DNA of 64,000 nucleotides from JAPWJZ01 sp964575605. Its GTDB lineage: Bacteria; Pseudomonadota; Alphaproteobacteria; Micavibrionales; UBA2020. The translations under genes were made by a program, and so were the position numbers. Every line of letters begins with the position of its first letter. Positions within the stretch are counted from its first letter, which is position 1. Location: NCBI GenBank assembly GCA_964575605.1, contig CAZNRN010000010.1, forward strand, positions 1 to 64,000, given 5' to 3'. The notes beneath the pieces are model-generated. The model was not told where the DNA came from and searched no databases. It saw only the letters and a list, made by a program, of their open reading frames with translations. Below are positions 16,801-24,022 of this stretch, in pieces.

Positions 16801-18620
16801 GCTCGCTCGGCTTCGGTTTCCTGGGCGAACCCGGCGCGAACTACCTCAACAGCCGCACCATCGACCTCGCGCCCGGCGAGAAAGCATTCGTCATCAACGT
16901 TTCCGACGGCGTCCTCGACAGTTACATCAACAACGCCGCCAAGGGCGACGGCGGTTTCGAGGCGCTGCTGAGGCAGGACCTTGAAACCCACCTGAAGGCC
17001 AATCCGGAATCGCAGAACGTCGCGCGCTTCCTGTCCGAACGCGCCGTCGCGCAAGGCTCGGTCGATAACACGACAGCGGCCGCGGTTAGGCTCGATGCCA
17101 ATACGGATTTACAGGGCAGGAGCGTGCTGCTGGCCGTTTTCGACGGCCTCGGCCACGGGCCGGAGGACGGCAAATTATCCTCGGCGCTCTCGAAAGCCCT
17201 GCCCGCCGAAGTGCCGGGGGCGGAACCCGCCAAACCCGCCGCACGTACCGAAGTCGCCCATATCGCCACGCGCAGCGAAGACCTCGCCCGCGCTAAAAAT
17301 CCCGCAGCCGTGCATCCTGCGGAAGCCAAACCCGCGCCTCAGAAACCTGCGGCACCGAAACACGGCCCCGATCATCACGACGGCCCCGGCCACGGTGGCG
17401 GCGCTGCGCCGCATAAAACACCGCAGCCCCAGCAGCACACAGCAAAACCCGCGCCGCATCCAGAACACAAGACCGCGACGCCGAAACCGTCCACTGCCGC
17501 ACCACACACAACGCCTCATACCGCGCCCCATGCCACAGGGAAACCCAACATCGTCTCGCGCGTAGGCGGCGTGCATGCGCATGTTGGCCATCACGCGGGC
17601 AACGCGCAGGGGGCGGCCACCATCGCGCTACAGCTGGCGCAGGGCGACGTCAAGGGCGCGGGCGTCAGCGCGGCGATGGACCTCGCGCTCCGCCCCAGTA
17701 CCTATAAAGCCGCCGCAGCCCTTACACGCAAAGTCGCGCCGGTCGCCAAGGCGCTGGGCTTCTTCGGCAAGAAAGTGCCCGTGGTGGGCGCGCTGGTCAC
17801 TGTCGGCTTCGTCGCTTACGAAGCGGGTTCCCACGCGCTGAAGGGCGAATACGGCAAGGCGGGTGCTGCGGTCGCGGCAGGTGGCGCGGAGGCGCTGGGC
17901 AATATCGTCGGCTTCGGCGTCGGCGACCTTGCGCGCGAAGGCGTACGCGAAACCATCATCCGCACCGCAGGCTCGAAATACGCGCCCGAGAAATCCGGCC
18001 TGCGCCAGCTGGGCGAAGGCGCAATCGGCCTTGCACAGCAGGCCTTGCATCACGACAACAAACCGCACCCGCAGGCACACGCAAAACCGGCTGCTGCCCC
18101 CGCAAAACCGGCGGCACCGGCCGCAAAACCGTCAACGCCTTCCATCTACCATTACAAAAGCCTGCCCGCCGTCGCCTATGTGCTGAAAGACACGCCCAGC
18201 CAGGCCATCAACGGCAAGACGGTGCGCACGCCCGACGGCCATATCAAGAACCTGCGCGAGATCAATTTCGCCGACCCCAAAAACATGAAAGCGCTCGAGG
18301 ACGCCATCCACCGACGCCTGAAGAAGGACGAGCAGCTAATCGCGGCCAATACATCCATCATCCCCTCGGGCGTCTCCAGCTTCCTCGGCCTGCGTACCAA
18401 TTCGCGCGTCGCCGAAGACGCCAAGCGCGAAGCCAGCCAGCTGCGCAACGCCTTGCGCGAACTGCAGCAGTTCAAGCGCGAGGTGCACGACCACCACGGC
18501 GGCCCCTCCGCCCCCGCCCAGTCGCAGTTCCATACAGGGCAGGCCAAAGCCGCCACCGGCGGCCATACCGCGCCCGCCCGCGCCCAGCCGCCCAAGCCTC
18601 AGCATCCGAAACCGCATTAG
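13875..18620 (+). CDS. Giant multidomain protein: TPR-like, Cys-His-Asp region, PP2C-like motifs
   Basis: 1581 residues, function unknown. Residues 1-340 are helical and TPR-like (WRATELQRAGRQEDAARLGA). Around 540-690 a transglutaminase/papain-like arrangement appears: Cys557 in GDCRHVA, His652/654 in ETHMHN and Asp672 in VVADSF. Residues 870-1100 hold PP2C-like motifs: GDSTAFIA (Asp942), NVSDGVLD (Asp1011), DNTTAAAVRLD (Asp1064), then LLAVFDGLGHG (Asp1090), which normally comes first. Residues 1110-1225 are a His/Pro/Ala/Lys linker; 1230-1370 hold hydrophobic Gly/Ala helices (VPVVGALVTVGFVAYEAG) that could contact membrane; a second Pro/Ala linker and a basic helical tail follow. No signal peptide. 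Domain calls are motif-based inference. A 214-residue gene follows after 38 bp. Confidence 0.75.
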   Translation: MADPPFNVNFDLRGIKLELPADPSLLIEPNYSVFRQSIDQRFDGTVERHDSILAYNALTQSVDKVFQDNVKRALALPDREAQISALMEYTDKPLAPRHIVQIAQELSLRSASNDVITFLDAQQLVAKENGTTAFFQSPEVMQWRATELQRAGRQEDAARLGAQILENADNAHNPEALRTIAMAQVAQTTGGGRAGALKAFEEGFAKTGDYSLGMGALNAALETGNIAQAKQIAPLVMLAAKNVGADQSKSFWPAVVNAQAAIVSGDELESARALRQLSSVLNAKNENGTPVASDADRAAALRRIGDIVEAQGGELETLLKPLAEQLRGNAPATPLSAAPDPDETFRRRGYTSRQAMTPEGFHVRGNVRKGGMLPDSSTTLRDKMQFLEVAKTPLEKLVQTGVIAAADLPPGTDLTKSLYDIADVPTRIQASQTVARGIFDVDGRNLEDLHGIDHKIYDSVVRLRITHAGATSVGHFEGDEYAAYQKIQSDKTLAAAIRNNEVTPDQLRVLADLQIIDEPGVSAVTTAQRLLNRGDVLLATDTRTNLAVAASEGIGDCRHVAAATEALVSAVQQDKTAGLIRQAAESLNSGDAEGYNRLTQAANAEINGYEMRIYDQEVRAAVEVPEKYNPLLTKDGKFVAALDSKPQTIETHMHNVVRMEGADGAGRYVVADSFYQKGPYRMGWVENSAPEVFDVKGTDLLRLSGGEIEAVVCERDANGKVILDAEGHPVPVLGADGKPKTVRTPIVLESTKYSSPERLEVGTPGPENRLNGTTLDAGSPDLTARLLDPERRANYISQAEFIVRNPAKVDTPELAQPEVMQQAEARVMAQATELRGPRDVMERYNAGSATVETYSTSGAEMKDGVLKPNPGQADGYAVVTTKTPIDEAALGSIMDRLDERGKPVAGNDFDIDTTGSLAAVTQKTAKQPGGASFDVAAGFRGDSTAFIATVDANNNVTLVNLGSEAAGVKTPANPGGSLGFGFLGEPGANYLNSRTIDLAPGEKAFVINVSDGVLDSYINNAAKGDGGFEALLRQDLETHLKANPESQNVARFLSERAVAQGSVDNTTAAAVRLDANTDLQGRSVLLAVFDGLGHGPEDGKLSSALSKALPAEVPGAEPAKPAARTEVAHIATRSEDLARAKNPAAVHPAEAKPAPQKPAAPKHGPDHHDGPGHGGGAAPHKTPQPQQHTAKPAPHPEHKTATPKPSTAAPHTTPHTAPHATGKPNIVSRVGGVHAHVGHHAGNAQGAATIALQLAQGDVKGAGVSAAMDLALRPSTYKAAAALTRKVAPVAKALGFFGKKVPVVGALVTVGFVAYEAGSHALKGEYGKAGAAVAAGGAEALGNIVGFGVGDLAREGVRETIIRTAGSKYAPEKSGLRQLGEGAIGLAQQALHHDNKPHPQAHAKPAAAPAKPAAPAAKPSTPSIYHYKSLPAVAYVLKDTPSQAINGKTVRTPDGHIKNLREINFADPKNMKALEDAIHRRLKKDEQLIAANTSIIPSGVSSFLGLRTNSRVAEDAKREASQLRNALRELQQFKREVHDHHGGPSAPAQSQFHTGQAKAATGGHTAPARAQPPKPQHPKPH

Positions 18621-18658
18621 GAATTTACTTTGCGCCTGCGCGGCCATAGTATCGAACA

Positions 18659-19303
18659 ATGAAATTCGGAACCCCCATCGCCGCCATCTGGACCCCCAAG
18701 CGCGCCGTCGCCGCCGCCGCAACCTTGCATCACGCGGGTGATATCCATTTCGCCGTCACCGGCCTGTTATCTGAAGGCGATTTCGACGCCACAGCCGCCA
18801 TCACCTCGGCGCTCGAGGAAGACGGAAACTTCCGCGAAAAAACCGCAGCCGTGCGGGAAAATATCGCAGCGCCCCTGACGCAGGCCGTGCAATCCATCCA
18901 TGACATCCAGCCCGCGGCATTCAAGGAACATCTCTCTTCACGCAACGCGCTCGATATTTTCTTCATCGGCAAGCATGACGGCGCGACTTCCCTCGCCCAC
19001 CTGTCCTTCGCCACCAAAAAACGCGGCAAGGATATCGTGCTGAAACCCCAGCAGGCCGATTACCCCAACGCCCGCACAGATATGATGAGCATCGAAATCG
19101 CCACCGCCGGCATGGACAGCGGCGCCGACCAGTTCTTCCGCAAAGGCGTCACGGGCCAGCAGGCGCTTGTCCGCCCGCTCCAGACCCTGCAAAAATTCAT
19201 GTCCCTCGCCGCCGCCCCCTTCCCCGTGCAGACGATAAAATTCACGCCCGCAGGCGTGACGCAAGCGGTTATTGAATCCGGCGATAGTGAAGTCCAGGAC
19301 TAA
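18659..19303 (+). CDS. Hypothetical protein downstream of the giant protein
   Basis: Not recognised. 214 residues, no signal peptide. Helical first half (LSEGDFDATAAITSALEEDG), a central strand pair (LDIFFIGKHDGATSLAHLSF) and a C-terminal part with TLQKFMSLAAAPFPVQTIKF. Its closeness to the giant gene suggests co-transcription and a shared process, perhaps a chaperone or partner (inference). No clear ribosome site. Converges on the EF-hand gene with a 3-bp gap. Confidence 0.65.
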   Translation: MKFGTPIAAIWTPKRAVAAAATLHHAGDIHFAVTGLLSEGDFDATAAITSALEEDGNFREKTAAVRENIAAPLTQAVQSIHDIQPAAFKEHLSSRNALDIFFIGKHDGATSLAHLSFATKKRGKDIVLKPQQADYPNARTDMMSIEIATAGMDSGADQFFRKGVTGQQALVRPLQTLQKFMSLAAAPFPVQTIKFTPAGVTQAVIESGDSEVQD

Positions 19304-19306
19304 GGC

Positions 19307-21718
19307 TCACCTGACCTCGAATACCGTGCCCTGGTGCTGATACTGGAAATGGATACGCGCGCGCGGCATGCCCGTCAGTGTTTCGATCGTTTTATCCTTG
19401 CTTCCCATCATGTTTTTATGGGCGCCGAGATAATGATTTTCCGGTACGTTCTCCGCAGATACATTTTTAACCGGGATGCCGGGCAAGTTGCTTTCGATCG
19501 ATTGCCTCCCATGCCCCGTCAACAATATCCCGGCAATTTGTGCATTTTTGTCTGCACGAATTACCCAATGCGCGGGGTTGAAACTGCCCAGCATAAGATA
19601 AACGGGCGCCTTGGTCGGCCAAACCCTGACATCAACCCTTCCGTAAGAATCCCCCTTCACGCCCGGCGGCGGCTTGAGGCCTTCGGCACTTTCGTCCATA
19701 CCGAGGTAATGCACCACTGTGCCCGGGGGCAGGTCCTGCAGTATTTGGCGGGCGGGTGCGGTTTTATTCAGCCCCGGCTTGAATTCGCGCAAGGGAAGGG
19801 CCAGCACCTGCCTGCGCCCCCAGGCGTCGATCTCGTTTGCGCTCAGGATGTCGAATTCGGGCAGGAAAACGAAACAGCTGACCGGCTTGACCTGTCCGGC
19901 GCCCCCGCCGAACCAGTTTGAAATTTTAATAAAGGGTTTTCCCTGTGTCTTGAGCTTGATCTGAAGGCTGGTGCTGTCCGGCCGCTTGAAAACAAGATCA
20001 GGGCTCTCGCTCTTTGGCATGTCGGCAAAGACCAGGGTATTGGTTTCCGCCGCTGGCTGTTCCGTCACGGTATACTGGCCTTTTTTCAGGGGTATGAAAT
20101 AAAAGTCGCGCCCCGCCAGGCCCTTGATTTGCGCGACGGCATTCTTTCCCTTCATAAAAATAGTGTCATCGTTATTAGTGCCTGAAAATTCCGTTTCATA
20201 GCCCGTTGCCCCCAACGAACCCGCGGCGGAATATTGCAGGTATTTCTGGCGAAGAACCTCTTTGAACTGCGGATCATTTTTATAAACGCATTCGCCTTCA
20301 GGGCCCCCCGGTTCAACAGGGTAACCCAGGATGTCGCAGCTGGCCCCGCCTGTCAGCGCCCGCCCAGTTTCTTGCGACACAACGCATGCGCTCTCGGTCT
20401 TTTCAGGTAATTTTATACCCTTGGCCAGGATAAAGTTGGCGTAGACATCTGCGGGCAAAGCAGGCAAATCGCGCACGATCCAGAAGCGCTGGGCAAGATA
20501 CTCGAGCGCCGCGACGGCAGCGGCGTCGATATTGCCCCCCGGGGTATAACCGACCGGCGGCGAACTGACGACCATGCCCCGCGCCACCAGTTGTGCCAGT
20601 CCTGCATAGCCCGGCAAAATTTCGTAGGGTTCGGCTGTTTCGTCGGAAACGACCGGCGCCTTGGTAAGGTCGATAACACCGTCATAATTTGTAATAAAGG
20701 CCTGCCAGGTCTGTGGATCAAAGCCCGCCGGCACCTCCGTCTGTTTTTCATCGGGGATGAAAGACAGCGTATTCCCATCCAGCTTCATGCCGAACATCCG
20801 GATGCGCCCGTCCAGCACATCCGCATTGCGGTGAAAAAACCAGATGAGGTCGCGCGCAGCACCTTCCTTATCGAGGCTGGTCAGCGGCGTGCCAACGGCG
20901 GGAAGGCAGGTCTGGCGATCGTGGAAACTGACCTTGCCGGCGGGCAGGCCCACCACGCCTGCCTCTATCCTGCCGCTTTCATCGTTGACGGTTCCGGCAA
21001 CGGCCATGTTCGTCACGCGTTTCACATCGCCGGAAACCAGCCATATCATGGGCCTGTCCTGCGCGGCGACAAGGTATATTTTCTCTTTTCCCGGGGCAAT
21101 GACGATGGAAGCCGCAGTCGTCGTCCTGTCTTGCCCCGCCAGCGACACGGTGGAGATGAGCCGCCCCTCTTCGCCGCTGACAACGACGAGTTTTTCATCC
21201 GGCGCCGGCGCTTTGGCCGTGCAGGCGGCGCGGAACGCCGCGGATTTCGCAAGAGACGCCAGCACCAGACGTTCCTGCCCCGCCAGCTGCCCGTCGTGGT
21301 CTGCGTCAAGCGTGTCAAACGCCTTGCCCGCCAAATCGGCGGTTTCGTATTTTGTAAGGGTGCCGTTTTTATCGGGGTCGTATTCCAGGTACTCTTGCAG
21401 GATGCGTATGAAGCGCGAGCGTGGCGTTTTTTGCGTCAAGACCTCGATATCTTTCCGGTCGATCGCCTCGTCCGTCCCGGCAAAGCGGGTTGCCGCCGCC
21501 ACGACTTCGTTGACGTATTGTACGCGCCCCACCGGGCGATGCCCAAAAAATCCGGCATACAAAAAAGGCCGAGGAATAGATGTAAGCGCCGTGGCGCGGC
21601 TATCCATTTTCGGCAGCTCTGCCTTTTGCATGGCTGCATAGGCGCAGAAGCCGGCAACCGCAATTGCTGCAACAGAAAGGATTGCACCCGTGATTTTACG
21701 GTAGTCCTGCTGGCCCAT
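19307..21718 (-). CDS. Membrane-anchored EF-hand protein of unknown function
   Basis: 803 residues. One N-terminal membrane helix (about 9-28, TGAILSVAAIAVAGFCAYAA) with no clear cleavage site, so probably an anchored periplasmic protein. Two textbook EF-hand loops, DPDKNGTLTKYE and DADHDGQLAGQE, lie within about 110-160 and should bind calcium. The rest is beta-rich (LVVVSGEEGRLISTVSLAG; VAQIKGLAGRDFYFIP) with several Cys in CVYK, SCVVSQ and CFVFLP that could form disulfides; I do not recognise a family. Stand-alone gene, next to tRNA-Asn. Confidence 0.75.
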   Translation of the reverse strand: MGQQDYRKITGAILSVAAIAVAGFCAYAAMQKAELPKMDSRATALTSIPRPFLYAGFFGHRPVGRVQYVNEVVAAATRFAGTDEAIDRKDIEVLTQKTPRSRFIRILQEYLEYDPDKNGTLTKYETADLAGKAFDTLDADHDGQLAGQERLVLASLAKSAAFRAACTAKAPAPDEKLVVVSGEEGRLISTVSLAGQDRTTTAASIVIAPGKEKIYLVAAQDRPMIWLVSGDVKRVTNMAVAGTVNDESGRIEAGVVGLPAGKVSFHDRQTCLPAVGTPLTSLDKEGAARDLIWFFHRNADVLDGRIRMFGMKLDGNTLSFIPDEKQTEVPAGFDPQTWQAFITNYDGVIDLTKAPVVSDETAEPYEILPGYAGLAQLVARGMVVSSPPVGYTPGGNIDAAAVAALEYLAQRFWIVRDLPALPADVYANFILAKGIKLPEKTESACVVSQETGRALTGGASCDILGYPVEPGGPEGECVYKNDPQFKEVLRQKYLQYSAAGSLGATGYETEFSGTNNDDTIFMKGKNAVAQIKGLAGRDFYFIPLKKGQYTVTEQPAAETNTLVFADMPKSESPDLVFKRPDSTSLQIKLKTQGKPFIKISNWFGGGAGQVKPVSCFVFLPEFDILSANEIDAWGRRQVLALPLREFKPGLNKTAPARQILQDLPPGTVVHYLGMDESAEGLKPPPGVKGDSYGRVDVRVWPTKAPVYLMLGSFNPAHWVIRADKNAQIAGILLTGHGRQSIESNLPGIPVKNVSAENVPENHYLGAHKNMMGSKDKTIETLTGMPRARIHFQYQHQGTVFEVR

Positions 21719-21798
21719 GAAACGCCCTGATCAAATGTATACGCCACCTTGTTAATGCAAGGCGGCGGACTAACAGCGATTTCAGATTAAAGGAAGAA

Positions 21799-21873
21799 TG
21801 GCTCCCTGAGTAGGGCTCGAACCTACGGCCTAGCGATTAACAGTCGCTTGCTCTACCACTGAGCTATCAGGGA
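21799..21873 (-). tRNA. tRNA-Asn(GTT)
   Basis: 75-nt cloverleaf on the minus strand with encoded CCA (21799-21801). Acceptor stem TCCCTGA/TCAGGGA, D arm GCTC-AGTGGTA-GAGC, anticodon arm AGCGA-CTGTTAA-TCGCT with anticodon GTT, T arm GTAGG-TTCGAGC-CCTAC. Discriminator G. Confidence 0.96.
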
Positions 21874-22039
21874 ACACGGTATCAATCAGGTTTTAGATAG
21901 ATAATTGATCACTCCGCCAATTGCCACCTTTTTTTATGGTTCAGGGGGCATTATTTGGGGGTTGCCAGCCTTTGAAACCTGTAGTATGACAATTACAATT
22001 ATTCATAATACAGACCGGATGAACCGGCAAGAGGATGTC

Positions 22040-23032
22040 ATGACCAACCCCGAAACCACCCCCGCCCCCGCCCCCCAAAAGCTTGAAAATGCTGAAATAA
22101 TCGACGTCATCGTCAACAAACGTTCGGGCACCGTCCTGCGCGTGGGCGAGGCGGCGGTCGAGTAGGGTTTGAGGGAATCGCTGGGCAACCGCCTCGGCAC
22201 CCTGACCTTTGTCGAGGGCAAGGACATCATCCCCACCGTCAAGCAATGGACGGTCGACCAGGCCGGCAAAGGGCGCGGCCTTATCCTGGGCGGCGGCGAC
22301 GGCTCGGTGCTGGCGGCTGCAGAAGTTTTCATGAACCGCGACGACATTACTTTAGGTGTTCTCCCGCTCGGCACGCATAACCTGTTCGCCCGCCAGCTGG
22401 GCTTCGCGGCCGATTTCAAGGACGCGGCGAAACAATACGCGAGCCTGAAAACCGACAAGGTCGACGTGGGCAACGTCAACGGCGAAAACTTCCTCGTCGG
22501 GTTGATGATCGACCAGAACAGCGTGGATTTCTACAAGGCGCGCGAACTGCACCGCGACAAGAAACTGGTGAAGGCCGGCGCGAAATTCATGGCGACCGCC
22601 TTCGGCGTCGTCGCGGGCAAGAAAGCGACGCTGGACGTTTCAGGCACGGAACACAAAGGCCGCGTTTTCATCGTAACGAACAACCAGTTCCAGCCACGCG
22701 CGAACGAAGGCATCATGATGCCCACGCCCGAAGGCATGAAGCCTGTCATCGAAAACATCCTGGCCAAAGGCGACAGCGACGGCCTGCTGGGCTTCTACGC
22801 CTTCAAGGGGGGTGCGGCGAATTTCACAATGCTGGTACCCAAGCTGTGGGACGGCACCTGGCCGGAGGCTAAATCGGTGAAGGTGCAGACCGCGCCCGAA
22901 CTGGTCATCCAGCCCGGCGACAAAAAAGGCGGCGCGCTGCCCATCATCCTCGACGGCGAGGTGAAAGAGGCGCAATACCCGCTGAACGTCAAAATCCTGC
23001 CGAAAGCGCTGAAAGTTTATAAACCGGCGTGA
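22040..23032 (+). pseudogene. Diacylglycerol-kinase-family gene interrupted by an in-frame amber codon
   Basis: Lipid-kinase-like (DAGK catalytic fold) gene. Reading from ATG 22040 (GAGGA four nt upstream) gives IIDVIVNKRSGTVLRVG, the family's first strand and 'N..SG' loop, then TAG at 22163-22165, and the same frame continues without a break through ILGGGDGSVLAAAEVF, LGVLPLGTHNLFARQLG and EGIMMPTPEG to 23032. The GGGDGS and P.GT.N.FA motifs are typical. A lone C-terminal gene from TTG 22169 would lack the first strand and has no ribosome site. CAG to TAG would explain the stop. Either pseudogene, sequencing error or readthrough; otherwise intact. Confidence 0.8.
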
Positions 23033-23106
23033 AACACGCGAAACCGGCGTAAGGTTGCATAAGCTCCCTGCCCCGCCTAATATAAAGGCAGGGAGTACCT
23101 GCAACC

Positions 23107-23829
23107 ATGGCCGTATCCGTTGCCGCCTTTGGCGCGCTGAATAACGACAGCTACGACGTTTTTTCCGACCGCATGGCGCATTATGCCGATGTGCATGACG
23201 TTACCGTCAGCCTGATTTCGGCGGGCCCCTATCCCAACAGCCGCGGTGAATCCGAACCCGGCCGCCCCCTGCGCGCCGAGGCGCTGCAGGACGAGGCAAA
23301 ACGCCAGCAGCTGTGCGAAGCGGTCGCCGCGGATGCGCGCGCGATACAGGCGCTGAAATGCAATTTCCTCGCCATGCCCTGCATGTCGATGATCGGGTTC
23401 CACGACGGCATCGAAAAGGTGCTGGGGCGCGAGATTGTGCGCCTTTCCGACGCGCTGGCCGATAAATACAAAAATGTGGACAGGCTGGGCGTCATCCACA
23501 TGCGCCCAGCCAAACAGCGCATCGCCGAGATTTTCGGGCCCAAGGCCCTTACGCTCGACGACAAGTTCAGCGCCCGGCTGCTGAAGGCCGAGGAAGAGGC
23601 GAAGAAAAACAAGAACCCCTTCGCCGTTTACGAGGCGATGAAGGAAATCACCATCGACTGGGTGGCGGCGGGCGTGAACCATGTCCTCTTCGCCCGCGCC
23701 GACGCGCCGCGCGCGCACCTCAGCTCCGCCGCCGCGGTCGAAGGCGCCATCATCGGCACGCATTTCGACATACTGGCCGAACACATCATCTTGAAGGCAA
23801 AACAGGGCCTGACTGCCGGAAACGCCTGA
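23107..23829 (+). CDS. Asp/Glu racemase superfamily-like protein
   Basis: 240 residues, cytosolic. LKCNFLAMPCMSMIGFHDGI resembles the first Cys motif of the Asp/Glu/hydantoin racemase superfamily ('D...I.CNT'), and VDRLGVIHMRPAKQRIAEIF the following 'vgll.t..t....y' strand. The expected second catalytic Cys is missing: the place near VNHVLFARADAPRAHL has none, so a racemase reaction is doubtful and another C-C or C-N chemistry is possible. An 18-bp palindromic hairpin follows the stop. Confidence 0.55.
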   Translation: MAVSVAAFGALNNDSYDVFSDRMAHYADVHDVTVSLISAGPYPNSRGESEPGRPLRAEALQDEAKRQQLCEAVAADARAIQALKCNFLAMPCMSMIGFHDGIEKVLGREIVRLSDALADKYKNVDRLGVIHMRPAKQRIAEIFGPKALTLDDKFSARLLKAEEEAKKNKNPFAVYEAMKEITIDWVAAGVNHVLFARADAPRAHLSSAAAVEGAIIGTHFDILAEHIILKAKQGLTAGNA

Positions 23830-23853
23830 TGCTTGCTCTCCTCTCCTGCATGC

Positions 23854-23874
23854 ACCGCATGCTTCGCATGCGGT
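23854..23874. repeat. Perfect hairpin ACCGCATGC-TTC-GCATGCGGT
   Basis: 9-bp perfect stem with 3-nt loop shortly after the racemase-like gene; no T-run, so not a standard terminator. A second small hairpin, CCCTCG-CTT-CGAGGG, follows about 90 bp on. Between 23830 and 24022 nothing else is recognised. Confidence 0.5.
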
Positions 23875-24022
23875 GGGATAGGGGGCGAAGTCGGAGGCTT
23901 AGAATAAATGGTATTTAGAGGCCTGCGCGAAGTCTAACAGACCCAACAGAAAGCCCCCTCGCTTCGAGGGTCCCAGCGTGGCATAATGCTAGCTGTTCGC
24001 CGCACATACCATAGGGGAAAAT

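Noticed and set aside
22169..23032. Independent gene starting at TTG 22169
   Set aside because: No ribosome site, and it would lack the lipid-kinase first strand that is present in frame upstream of the amber codon.
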